A DNA stretch of 64,000 nucleotides from Parus major. Taxonomy: Eukaryota; Chordata; Aves; Passeriformes; Paridae. Shown one piece after another: positions 1 to 11,575 of the stretch. The position numbers and the translations under genes are program-made. The first letter of the stretch is position 1. Every line of letters starts with the position of its first letter. Under the pieces are notes generated by a model that saw nothing but the letters and a program-made list of their open reading frames with translations, was not told the origin of the DNA and did no database searches. The stretch spans positions 83,324,457-83,388,456 of the forward strand of contig NC_031768.1 of NCBI RefSeq assembly GCF_001522545.3. Direction: 5' to 3'.

Positions 1-326
1 AATTATGTAATGTCCTCCTCTGGGAGGAATTAATTAACTTATAGGAAAATCTCTATATAGAAATTACTCTTTTTAGAAGTACAGATATGATAACAACTTC
101 AAAGGAATAATGTTTGAAGGGATTTTGAAAAAAAGAAGATACTATGAATATTAGCCCAGGATACATTCAAAGAGATTAAATGTCAGGATAGCATGCTCAG
201 TGTTTTCTAAATGTAAAATTTTTAATATGTTCACTATTTTGCAGCTGAAAATAGAATCATCTTAAGTGGCTAGACCCTTATGAATACCAGTGATATCATG
301 GCATCCTCATTTTTTATGTGCTGCTT

Positions 327-359
327 CCCCTCCCCCTCCCACCCTCCCCCCACCCCCCC
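327..359 (-). repeat. C-rich tract, G-quadruplex-capable on minus strand
   Basis: The plus strand carries successive C runs (4, 5, 3, 3, 6 and 7 bases) separated by single T or A bases. The minus strand therefore has six G runs of at least three bases with one-base loops, which meets the usual G-quadruplex pattern. Its surroundings are AT-rich. Whether it folds or has a function cannot be read from sequence. Confidence 0.75.
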
Positions 360-3300
360 ATAATTAGGATTCAATTTTGGTATGCATAAAATGTTAGTAA
401 ACTAGGAGATTCTTTAAATTAGGTGTTTCAATTAAGAGGCATCTAGATGCGGGGTAATAAAGGTGCTTAAAACACGATGAATATGCAGTTCAGAGGAAGA
501 AGTACCAACAGAATTTATATTAGTGCAGTGTTAGTCTTAAAACCTACACTTTGCAGTGTCCTTTCTGAAAGTATCACCAAATTGGCATAGAAATCTAAGT
601 GGATTAAAAAAACCAAACCAAAATGATGACAAAAGCCAATCACCCCTCCCATTCCCCAACAATAGTAACAAAAAATCCCATCCTGAACTCACAAAACTTT
701 ATGGGAAATGTATATTTTTATTCTTTACCCAAACTCACTGGGATAATTATTCTCCCTCGTGATGCCTTTTGCAAAAAGAAATCATATTTCCTATTCAGGA
801 TATGCTTAACCTGATGAAATGAGACAAGCATTTTTGTCTCCTTTAGCAAAAAATAATCTGCTCTTTTTCTTAAATCATCCTATTTTCCCTAAGTTTACTT
901 TCTGATTTCTACTGAAAATATGTTGCTTAATGCATTTCAATTCCACATTTGCCTTTTTCTTGATGGTTAATAGTGACATTTTTCAGACATCCTATGATCA
1001 ACCAATGTCTCTCCCATGCTATTTTTGAGAAAAGAGCCCCTACCTCATGTGAGAAAATTTAATTACTTTTTCAAGACTATTTGATGTCCTAAATTTCTTT
1101 ACAATTCTATTCATTCCCTCCTTTGATCTGGTGATTCTGTCATGATACTCAGATTATGTTCCTGCTGTGTTGTTCTTTGAATCATCAGCAAATTCTGTGA
1201 ACTCACATTTAACCTCTGTATCCAAATCATTAAGAAACTTTCACAAGACTCATATCCAGATCAGTTCTTGGTATTCCTTCCTATTTATTGTCTCCTATTC
1301 TGTTTATCAAGTGCTTTGTTTATCTTTAGTTTTGAATCATTGTAAAACAACAAGTACATCATTGAGGCCTCAGTTGAATATATTGTTTTTTCTTTGTTAA
1401 GAAAAGTATGTGCCTTGCAATAAACAGATCAGATTAAATATTTTGTTGTTTATTATGATATTTCTCAATTATCTCAGGGTATGCTACAGTTGTCATATGT
1501 TTATAAGGCCAAGATAAAATAGACAGTTTACTTTTAATTTCTTGGGGAGATACAACTAGACATGCCCAAAGAATTTATTTTTGTTCACTAAAAATATGTT
1601 AGTATGTCAAATCCAGTTGAAATAAGAGTAAAACTCCGTCACATAATTATATCGATTTAGTAATTTAATTTAAATATTTTGTTATTTTAATATTTCTCAA
1701 TTTATTATGTAATATTCACTTAAAAATTTTTTTTTTCAAAATTATAGAGGTTTTTTTTCCAAGAAATCAAAAAGTCATAATATCACTTTGAAAGGTTTTT
1801 TTCTGTGCAATACCATACAATACAAATTTGTCCAAGCTGATCTCATAGCCCATCAAGAAAAAATTAAACTGGTTTTGTCTGAATAGCCCTGAATGAGAGA
1901 AAAACTATTTGCGTGGAATTTTTCCAGCCAGCTCTTTTATTACCGTCCTTAATTTCCTGTGCTGGAATTACAACTTTAATTAATTTTATAAATGGAATTT
2001 TATATTAAAATTCAAGTCATGCTGTGAACATGGCAAGATGTGGACTGGTCACTTCTGGAGCCTGCACTCAGCAGGGAGGAACAGTAATAATGTAGGGACT
2101 ATAGGCTCAGACATCCCTCAGCATCTCATTTACCAAGGACAAAAATTTGATGCGTGAAAATAATCTTTAGAGAGCACAGACCTGAGTGAAAGGATCTGAA
2201 TTCTGAAATGGAGGAGACCCACAAAGAAATAGCATCTGACCCATCGGCTTTGCCTTTGCAATTGAAGAACAAAGCCCATAGTTGCTGTTTGAACTGAAAG
2301 TTTGCTCATTTCTATGGACATGAGAGGGCTCATTTGCACACCCTAGTCCAGAAGTGTAAGGCTGATGTTAGATCAGTAGGTAGAAAGAGAGTTTTTCTCT
2401 CTTTCTCTCTGCTTCTACCAGAAAAATGGACTCAAATACCAGTCTCACTGGGATGGGAAACATCAGAAAGAGAAGAAAAAATTCATGTGTTATGTGTAGC
2501 CATAACTAATCTGTTGCCATAACTCATTTTTCTGATTCTCAAAGGGTGTAAATCAGTACAATTCCCTTCAATTGTATTATTTAGCATTTTCCTTCCTGTA
2601 AAAACTTACCTTCAATGAAGATCTGATCATGTATAGCAACTTCTTCACGTTTTTAAATGCTTGATTTTTGCGAATAACACTGATCTTTTGCTGAAAAGCA
2701 GCTTTTTAGGCAAGATCCTATGGAAGTAAAATAGAAGAGTTTCTGACACTGAGACATGTTCCTTTTTACTTTTTCCTTTTACTGAGCTTTATCTACATGA
2801 CATGTACTGTAAGAGTACAACGTTGCTTTAGCAAATGAAGAATCTAAATCCTAGTAAATCATCATTCTTTTTACAACTGCAGAAATCACTTTCATGACAA
2901 AGAACATATGAGGTATTGAATGATATGCCTTTATTCTCTCCCACAGTTTTATTCTATCTTTCATCTCATATAATTACATTTTTTTTTTTTCTGTAAGGCT
3001 TTCTTTGGCTCTGTGTACAGTAATCTTATAGTAAAAAAAAAAAAAAATTTAAAAGACATCTCCTCCCATAGACTGAATTTGAATGACAGCTGATCTTGAC
3101 TGCAGAACAGTCATTAAATTTAGAAGGTATTTCAGGTAGGAAAGTTTGATTAATATCAAACAAAGCCCATTTAATGCTACACCCTTTTCAGAATGGAGTG
3201 GCACATTTAATAATTATATGAAATGGCTTTAATTTCTAACACCTATTCCATACCACTTTCATTTCCATAAGATTGACAGGATAAGAATACTTAATGCCCA

Positions 3301-3904
3301 AACAAGAAATTCTAATATTCAGAACCATCAAACTTTTCATATTTTCTCAGTGTAACTCCATAATTGAAGCAAAAATTGTTTCCTACATTACTTCTTACTT
3401 TGTGTTCCTTTCAGAATGGAAAAGAACAAAACAAAAACCCCTCAAATTCTTGTTTCAAGTTGTACTTTTCCTTGTCCTTTCACTGAGTTATTAGTCCAAA
3501 ATATACCAAAGCCATGTATTGAAGATGCAAAATTCCATCCAGAAAGAAGTATTTTAAGAAGAAATTTGTTTGCATATTCCTTTTATTCATATTTATTCAA
3601 CTATCTCTTGCTGTGATGAATAACAAATGTGTATATAAATAGGAAATCTCCATATGTCAAAGAGATGTCAACACATGAAAGAAAATATATTATTTTATGC
3701 TACATTATAAATGACTATCTGAAACTGAGCATGTTATTTAGTTTTCCTCTTTTTTAACATTCCAAACTGTAAACAACATCCCTTGAATTGACAAAGAGGG
3801 CCCAGAAATGCTGCCTTTTAAAAAAAAAGGAAGACACGCATTTAGATGAATGTTTCTGCCACTGCATACTCAGAAACAAAAGCCTGCTTCAATATTTATT
3901 ATTT

Positions 3905-3925
3905 AAAAAAAAAAAAAAAAAAAAA
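3905..3925. repeat. A21 homopolymer
   Basis: An uninterrupted run of 21 A. No recognisable retroposon body precedes it, so it is listed as simple sequence and not as a poly(A) tail. It keeps a spurious 119-codon frame open as a poly-lysine stretch. Confidence 0.9.
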
Positions 3926-5200
3926 GTCCCTTTGCATTGCTAGATTCTTCCTAAAGTTTTCCATACTCTTTTTCCAGAGCCAAGGTAATTGTCACACTGC
4001 AGTACCAGACACTAAGGAGTATTATGCACTGTCCATTCATTTGACAGCCCAAGCAATTGTCATAAATCCAACTGGCCTGAAGGATGGATTCACTGCTTCT
4101 GGAGCTTATTTTCCTGTATGCAGCCTTGAGAAAATCAAGATATCTCTCTATCTTCTTGGTGATCCTTTTACTTGCTCAGAATCCTTTCCAACATATTGGA
4201 GGTAGATGGCAGAATAATAAAAAAAGAAAAAAGAAAATGGGGAAAAATAAGTTAAAGGAGTCAGGGAATTGCTCTTGTGCTAACTCAAATGTTCCAGGAC
4301 ATTCCCCAGTGCAGTGTTTTGGCTGTGTACTGAACTAAGTTCTATGCCATGCAGGACAACAAAGGAGTATTTTTAAACCTTTTAAGAAAGGGGAACCTTC
4401 ATGAACTTTCCACACTTATCATTTCCCTTGTTTATTCATTCCATTTGCTAAAAGAAACAAAACTGACTTCTTATTCCTCTCTATTCTTCTCTGTTCTCTG
4501 GGCGAATACATTGGAAATGTTCTCACTGGCAACAGTAAAAAAAACTGAGCTGGATTAAACTTAATAGCTGTGACATCAATGTGTTGCTTCCATCTCTGGA
4601 TTTTCAGAGTTATTTATTAATTGCATCCTTTTGAAAAAATATCTACTTGATATCTGTCTGAATTAAGCTGTATGTTGCATGTTCTTAATTGATGCCTAAT
4701 TAAAGATTTGCTGGAATGCATGAAATAGAAGCCTCTCTGTGTCCCTCAGAGAGAGAAAGGAATGCAAGGATTGAATTGGAGCCTTTAGAGAAACGAAAAT
4801 ATATGAAGCCACAGACATGAGTAAGAGTGTTAAGTAAGTGTAAGTTTTAGTTTTAAGTAAGTAAAAATATATCTTAAATGTCTTATGAGATTGTGTTAGC
4901 TAGTAAAAAGCCCTAAAGCCTAGTTTAAAGTTCAGTAGTGTTACCTTTTTACAAATTAACTTAGCTCCAGACATAATGAAAACACAGTAAAACATTGCTT
5001 GCATTTCTAGAGAGAACAGATAGAATTATTTGTATAAACAGATAAAATACATATGTAGATTTTGGGTAAGCACTGACACTGCTTTCACACATTAGAATTA
5101 AGCTCAGATTGGTGTAGGAAGAATATTTTAGAATCGTGTTTTTATCCAATTGAATGATTTATGAATCATTAATTTAATTATTTAATTTAATAAAATCCCC

Positions 5201-5413
5201 TGATACTGGGGTGAAAGACAACAGCAGAGAAGGAAAAATAAGAGGAAAAGAAGCTGCTGCCGCTTGGATATTGGGTCTCTATGCCAGAAAGCTTTTAGCG
5301 GGACTTTAATACTTTGAACTCTTCGCCTTTGAGACTGGTGTATTCATGAAATAAACAACTACAACAACCAACAACTGCTCTGGTCTCTTTGGAGACCTAC
5401 ATGAAACTCAACA
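5201..5413 (+). mobile_element. Candidate retroviral LTR fragment
   Basis: This block begins TGATACTGGGG and ends ACTCAACA. It is less AT-rich than its flanks and has the texture of the 3' half of a retroviral LTR: a GC-richer segment with several CpG dinucleotides near 5258-5330, an AATAAA signal near 5350, then a short U5-like stretch containing a TCTCTTTGGAGA hairpin. No matching second LTR, primer-binding site or target-site duplication was found. It could be an old solo LTR fragment or unrelated sequence. The family is not recognised and the boundaries are guesses from the TG/CA ends. Confidence 0.35.
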
Positions 5414-7420
5414 GAGGTGCAGAACAAGTACTCTGGTTTTAATTATATGAGAATAAAGATATTATAAGTAATATATTAAATGGAATAAGTAAGGCTGCTA
5501 ACATATAGAAACTTCTTATTTTTTGCAGTGAATGACCTTATTTTGGTGTCAGGTGTCTCCTTAACATAAATTTAAAGTATACTTGCTGAAAATCTACTCT
5601 GTTCTTTGATTTAGTTGTAGTGTTCTTTGCACACCAAAGGTAGATCAAATCATTCTTGTAGAAGAGTACTACATGCCATAGAGCAAGAAAAAAAAACTGT
5701 ATGATGAAAAAGAGGGCTGGCAATCAGATGTGTCTTTTCTCCACACACTCATAAGATTAAAATTTGAAAGATCAGGAAGATTAAAAAAAAAAGCACAAAG
5801 AATCCCAGGTTTCTTTTCTTTTTTTTTTCTTTTCACATCCCTTTCTGACCTCAAGACTCTTTACAAATCAATACAACACTTCAGAAGTTGCTAGTTATGG
5901 AGTAAGACACTATGATAATTTTGATTGTTTTATAATCATCAATCAATAAAAAACAGAATTAAAAATACAACCCATTCCTTGCAGGAATCCTAAACCTAAC
6001 CTTCATATTCATTCACACCACACATCTGAAACCATACTGATCAAGATTCATTGAAATCCCTTTGGATTGCAAAAATCTGAAAGAAAAATTCTTTCTTTCA
6101 TTAGAAGTGGATTTCTTTTTTGAGGAGGTTTAAATTTTTTCCTACTTGTTCTTCTCTGATGATTTCTCACCAGATCATTTTATATAATAATCCAGAACTT
6201 TTTTCCAACAGTTTTCTGCTCAGTCTATTGGTCTCTGAAATGTTTATGTGTTTCAAAAATAACTACAAAAACTGAGATTGATTTTTCATATTATTTTATT
6301 TGCTTTCTTTACTCTTAGAAAACTCCTTTAAATTTAAATAGTTTGAAAAGGTCTTTCAATCATCACTAGAATTCCCTCAAGAGCCTCCATTTTGAGGAGA
6401 AACACTCCAGTCCATGATTTTTCCTTTTTGTTCGATACCTTTTAAAATGAAGGAAGAAAAACACAGCAAGGTATAAGCTTTTCCTGAAAAAATATGTTGT
6501 GTCAGCACATACACAGAAAATTCCCTTATTTTTAGTTTTGGACTTTGGTTTTTCCCCACCTTTCCAGCTCCAAAGACAAAGTATACATTTCTAAAACTTA
6601 TAGAAGTATTTATTATATCATATGTGTCAGGGACATGCAGTTGTGATTCAAGTTGACCATTTTTGCATTGTTAAGAATTTTTCCATACTCCAGTACTAAG
6701 CAAGAGTTGTATTTAAGTATCTCGTTTCTGTCACTTGTGCTAAAGGAAAGGTATGATGTAAAGGATAGTGAATTTGTCCTCTTGAGTCCTGTTCCTGGCA
6801 AATGAAATCAGAATTTTGTTAAGCAGTGTTTTTCACACACTTTTCTTGGAAGAAAATGCTGAGCACACATTCTCTTTCATGAATAAACTTGATTGAACTG
6901 CAATAACCCATTAAACACACAGAAATGCTGTTGGAACAAACCCTGGAGTACAAAGGAACAGTCCAGGTGACTTAATAAATCATGTCCCACTCATCACCTT
7001 TGACGTGTGGCAAAATGCGTTCCAGAATTGGCTTCGCATCCCTTACTGGGATCCTGAACAGAGGTGCTGCCTCTGCCACATTGACTGTTCCACATGAGCA
7101 AGACCATTAAAATAAACGAGGGAGGAAGAATTAGATAGGAAGGAAAACCACCTTTCTTACCTCTTCTCTCACAGTCATCCCACTCACTCGTGTATGTTTA
7201 TGACTCCCTAATGTTTGAGAAATTATCAAGTTATTTATAGTTGGACAGTATTTTATGTTCATACCATCCCCATAACAGGGATCTAGGTTTCTTCAGTGAT
7301 ACACCTCTGCATCTGAACAGCACACTTTTGGCTTAAAAAAATCTTTGGGGTAATGAAAACCATCAGCGTGTGACAGTAATCATAAAATGGCACTTATCTT
7401 CTGATTGAAATTGGAGGTGA
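5414..7420. other. Noncoding stretch, nothing recognised
   Basis: Only short chance frames (at most 62 codons) are present, with no transposon end or tail. A CpG-containing patch lies near 7000-7050 without further structure. Short homopolymers occur at 5785 and 5819. Confidence 0.55.
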
Positions 7421-7424
7421 TCTC

Positions 7425-7492
7425 AAGAAAAAGCTAATTGTGGGACTACTCTAGACTAATGTTATCATTCTATGATCCTGTGATTTCCAAAA
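7425..7492 (+). mobile_element. Possible CR1 3' tail remnant
   Basis: The segment near 7467-7485 reads ATTCTATGATCCTGTGATT, which is nearly two-and-a-half copies of the CR1 3' octamer. It is preceded by a degenerate 'GACTACTCTAGAC' stretch where CR1 normally has its GGACTAGATGA-like block. Only the last few dozen bases of such an element would survive. The match is short, so this is tentative. Confidence 0.35.
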
Positions 7493-7894
7493 TGGAAATC
7501 TATCCATCCCATTATCTCTTATCTTGACCTTTTATTTCAAATGGGCAAATTGTCCTTCACTCAGCCATTACTTTCAAAGAAATAAGAAGGGAGCACCCTT
7601 GTAGATCTGCTTTCCATCCATAGTTGTGAAATTCCTGATCTGTTCAGGAAATTTTTGACCGTATAAATTCCTGAGTTGCATGGAAAAACAGGGTGACAAA
7701 TGTATTAGCTCTTTCCAGTGCATTGCATAGAACAGCATTGCTGCAGTCAAAAAGCCTATCCACAAGTCTTTTCTAGGGGTCCTACAGGACATCTCCAAGC
7801 CAAAGCCAGTCTCTGTATAATACAGGAGTAATTTCAGAAGTCAGCTATGAACCTGGCTACAAGAAAATCTAAGTAAGCACATTGGAAGATAATA

Positions 7895-8770
7895 GCACTG
7901 TTATGTTGAAAAGACCTTTGGATCATCAAGTCCAACCCTCAGCTAAGCACCACTGCCACGTTCACAAACCAGATCTTCAAGTGCCCTAGCCACATGCTTC
8001 TTGACTGCTTCCGCAGATGGTGACTACCGCTTTCTGGGTAGGCTATTCCAACACTTTACAACCCTTTCTGTGAAGAAATTCTTCTTAAAATCTAACTAGT
8101 TGGGCTTTGTCAAACTGTTAGGCCATTTCCTCTCATCCTGGGAAGAGACATTGAAATCCCCATCACTACAGCCTTTTTTTGGGTGGTTGTAGAAGACAAT
8201 GAGTTGCCTCCTGCACCGCCTTTTCTCCAGGTTAATGATCTCCATCTCCCTCAGCTGTTCCTCAATGGTCTTGTGGTCCAGACATTTCCCCAGCTCTGTT
8301 GCCTTCTTTGGCTATGTTCCAGCACCTCACAGTCCCTCTTGCAGTGAGAGGCCCAAAAGTGAACACAGGACTCAAGGTGCCACCTCACCAGTGAGGCGTA
8401 CAAAGGGGGAATGGTCACTCCTGGGGTTGTTGTGATCCAGATAGCATTTGGCCTTGTTGAACCTCATACAATCTGACTTCTATCAATCCAGCCTGTCCAG
8501 GTCCCTTAGTAGGGTCTTCCCATACTTCTGCAGATCAACATTCCTACCCAGATTGGTGTTGTCTGTGAATTGGTTTAGGATGCACTTGGTTCCCTCATCC
8601 AGGTCAGCCATGAAGATGTTTAACAGGGCTGGCCCACGTACTGAGCCACATGAGACCAGCCACCAACTGGAATCCACTCCACTCACCACTGCTCTCTGGG
8701 CCAGCTGTCCAAACAGTTCTTTACTCAAGAAAGAACATCCATCCATCACAGTTTCTCCAAGGAAATGATG
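7895..8770 (-). mobile_element. CR1 LINE, 5'-truncated, sense on minus strand
   Basis: On the plus strand this reads as the complement of a CR1 3' portion: the 3' UTR block (near 7910-7940, 'AAGTCCAACCCTCAG'), the stretch around 8120-8210 matching the avian CR1 'aggccatttcctctc...gttgtagaagacaatgag' region, the 'ccaggttaatgatctc' block, the 'ggccttgttgaacctcat' block near 8449-8467, and then the end of the reverse transcriptase. The octamer tail is eroded. CR1 is a target-primed retrotransposon whose copies are usually 5'-truncated, as here. The reverse transcriptase portion has its own entry. Substitution load suggests an old, inactive copy. Confidence 0.9.
8483..8749 (-). pseudogene. CR1 reverse transcriptase fragment (dead)
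   Basis: An 88-residue minus-strand frame whose second half matches the palm region of CR1 reverse transcriptase: 'GSVRGPALLNIF' (CR1: GSVLGPVLFNIF), then 'DLDEGTKC', then the catalytic box at residues 61-67, ending 'LLRDLDRLD'. The box reads FTDNTNL where active CR1 enzymes have FADDTKL, so the second catalytic aspartate is replaced by asparagine at 8558-8569. The N-terminal domains and endonuclease are absent. The gene product would be nonfunctional; this is transposon debris, not a host gene. Confidence 0.85.
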
Positions 8771-10659
8771 AACATCCTCCTTGAAAGGACTCAGCTATTA
8801 TGAAGAATCCAATTACTAATGGATGGGCCAATATTGCTATTTGAGTTTAAATAATCAGAAATTTCTGTTAAGCAGCCAAGGAAGAAATAAACTAGTACAT
8901 TTTTACATTTTTTTTTTTTTTTTATAAGTATTTTAAACCTTCTAAAACAAATCTAGTAAGTAAAACTGAAATTAGTGAAATTGAAAAGAAATTCAAAAGT
9001 ATAAAAATAATATTTTCCATTACATGTATCTTTTCTCTGGCCCCCATTACCTTGTAGGATCTACAGATATTTTTGTTAGTGCTAAAGTGGAGGGTAATGA
9101 GTGTTGGTGTAAGGACAGACATATTACCCAGAAACAGATAGAAAGGAACTTCTTAAACTTGCTTTCTTATATGAAGAAATATACTGGTGAACTAATCACT
9201 GTGCATGAAAAATTTCAAAAATATAGTGTATTTATCAGTTGCCAACTTCCTGTATTCTTACCTGTACCCATCCAGCCTTATGAAGAGTTTGTGTACATGC
9301 CTTTCTCATTGCATATATCTACTCCCTGTGAAAGTCAAGGCAGGAGGGAAAGAGTTCTTAATTATGATAATTAGAGCAGAATTTTAAAACTGAAATTATT
9401 TCATTTCTGTGACACGAGGTCAATAATCCTATTAGCTGTTAATGCATTTGTATTCCCCGGGCAATCACACTGGTAGCATTATACCTGCATACTCACAGTA
9501 CTGGGCTAGCAGTACTGAGTCTCCATTGTAGTGGTGATTTACTTGTGGAATGGATTTATTTTTATTGTGTAAACAATAGATTCATCTCCATCCAATTTTT
9601 TTGCTGCTGGACAGCTTTTGCATGGAGTTCCAGCTGAGCAAGAAGGGGCCATGAAGATACTTCAAGGAGGGAGGAAAAGATAATAATGTACAGAGAGAAT
9701 ATATCTGATAAAAAAACAAAGATATACAGCAAACACATCAGTGGCAAAAACTCCTGAGTTTTCCAAGACTGCTGCCATGACATGAAGAGTCAAAATCTTT
9801 ACATGTTTTTTTAGGTACTATTGTAGGTTGCATGTGGGACAATCTAAGGATCCTCACTTGACAGTGTTGATAGTGTCTAAAAGTTTATAAGCCTGAACAC
9901 TTGATTTTTCCAGCTATGTTGCTTAGTCTAAAAACAAACCAAATCAAAAATTATTTCTAAACCATGAGTTTTTCCTACCCATACTGATTCTGGACTCTAT
10001 AGAAAGAAAACAAAAACACATCATATATATTTTTGCTTCTGATTGTTGAAATAGTATAGTTGGTTCTATTTCTGGGTGTAGTATAGATAGTTTCACTTGT
10101 TCTCCGTATCCTGATGTGGTCTTTGAAAATTAATTTCCTTCATGTTTTGTTTGTGAAGCTATTATTTTCCACCAAGAAGCTGATTTTTTGTTACTTATAA
10201 TGCATCAGTACGCTGTAAGGGGAGGCATAAGTAGGCTAGGAAGAGGTCCATGGTATGATGATCTCTTTTCCTATATCATGCCGTTAGACCTGAGCTAAAT
10301 GTTGCTTTGGGCAAATGCTACAGATTTAATTTTTCTTTACCTGTTAGAGGACAGAGTAAACAGTAGCAGAGTAACTTTTAAGACAGCAATATGCTTGGAA
10401 GAGAGGATGTGTGGAGAGAAAGAAGCACAATCTTTTGATCGTCTTCTTAAAACACAAGAAATACCCTACTAATATTTCCAACACTTATTCTTTCTCTGAA
10501 AGTAGCAGCATAAAAGGCTATTTTGGGAGGATATCCAAGTCTTAATCTTGAATGGAGATGACTTCTTCCAAAGTGATTGTGCTAGGGATTTTAGAGAGTA
10601 CATATATCCATATTCCCTTTCATGTCTGTTTAAAACTTTCTGTTGTCCATGTCACTAAA
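8771..10659. other. Noncoding stretch, nothing recognised
   Basis: Contains a T16 run at 8908-8923. A 116-codon plus-strand frame at 9024-9374 has no recognised domain and no codon or motif support. No transposon ends, RNA genes or plausible exons were seen. Confidence 0.55.
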
Positions 10660-10796
10660 AAGTTAAAAAAATAAAAAAAACCACAGCACTACCCAAAACT
10701 CCACCCCTCTAAAAAATACCCAAAACCCTAAAACCAAAGCACAGAACCCCTCAAAACTTACAAACAAAACCAACAAAAAACCCCACAAAACCTCTG
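10660..10796. repeat. A/C-rich, nearly G-free low-complexity tract
   Basis: About 135 bases consist almost only of A and C with some T, full of ACCC, CAAAA and AACC words, with only a handful of G. It abuts sequence of normal composition at both ends. Similar but shorter A/C or T/G skewed patches recur in this window (about 36101-36145, 12105-12135, 16320-16350). The origin is unknown; it may be a degenerate simple repeat. Confidence 0.6.
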
Positions 10797-11149
10797 GATG
10801 GAAGGGAGCCCTGAATCTTGCAAAACAGCGCAGATCACGAGTGCTGCTAAAGCTGAATCAGGTCAGCAGTGTTTGTATAACCAGATCTGGGAAACCTCCA
10901 AGGATATAGGCTTTTCCTCCTGTTCCAGTGTTATGTTATCTTGTCAGTGAGAAAGATCTTCTCGATACCTAGTCCCCCAAGCCCTAACTTATGTCCATTC
11001 CACTTTGATTCAGCATCTGCCACTAATTAGAAGAATTTGGCTCTGTAATCCTTGTAGCTGTTCTCGAAGCAATTCCAGTATGACATTAGGCCTCTTTCAC
11101 TCACTCACCTTAGTAAGATGAAATATCACCATCTTCTTCTATCTCTCCA

Positions 11150-11575
11150 CTTTCTGTACTCTAGGGCCTTAATCATACTTGTCACTCTGCTAGCTCTGGT
11201 TTTGTGAGATGCTTCTTGAATTTGAGGGGTCCAAGACTGAACACTCTTCCAGGTGTAACTTTGTCTGCACTGGTGAGGATAACAACCACTCTCAGTCTCT
11301 TGATTGAGTTTTGCATGGAGTGCTCCTCATACTGTATACAAACAGGACATGCATTCTTCACAGTGAGAGTGCTCCTAGCTCCTGCTAAATATAGTGTCCA
11401 CACACTGTGCCCAGGTGCTTTTCAACACAACACCTATTTCAGTCTGTCTGTTAACAGCTGTAATGATAAATGGCTTTATTCTGCTCATGTGCAAGACACT
11501 GCTCTTCTCCTTGCCAAACTCCATGAAGTTTCTGCTCATTCAGCCTTACAGTTCATCAAAGTCCCTCTAGACTAA
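11150..11575 (-). mobile_element. Highly decayed CR1 LINE, minus strand
   Basis: Several blocks align in order with the complement of the CR1 3' coding end: 'ggccttaatcatacttgtc' near 11163 (CR1: gaccttgatcatctttgt), 'ccaagactgaacactcttccaggtg' near 11230-11255 (CR1: cccagaactggacacagtactccaggtg), and 'ccttgccaaactccatgaag' near 11510 followed by 'catcaaagtccctctaga' (CR1: ccttgttgaactccatgagg and gtcaaggtccctctgga). No open reading frame is preserved. Divergence is much higher than in the other copies, so this is an ancient insertion. Edges are approximate. Confidence 0.6.

Larger units (their letters stand above)
1..5200. other. AT-rich noncoding stretch, no gene seen
   Basis: No open frame here has a recognisable domain; the longest is about 119 codons, and it is open partly because it runs through a 21-A tract. 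I see no transposon signature. Notable local features are a C-rich tract at 327-359, A/T homopolymers at about 2979-2990, 3033-3047 and 3905-3925, and an AT-rich patch at 1920-2010 with several TAATTA-type motifs. The remainder looks like ordinary unique intergenic or intronic DNA. Confidence 0.6.

Noticed and set aside
3846..4205. 119-codon frame with a poly-lysine stretch
   Set aside because: The frame is held open by an A21 homopolymer and has no other support.
8199..8768. Plus-strand frames of 78 and 106 codons
   Set aside because: They are antisense to a CR1 element whose real coding sense is the minus strand.
9024..9374. 116-codon plus-strand frame
   Set aside because: No recognised domain, length within chance range, and no gene structure around it.
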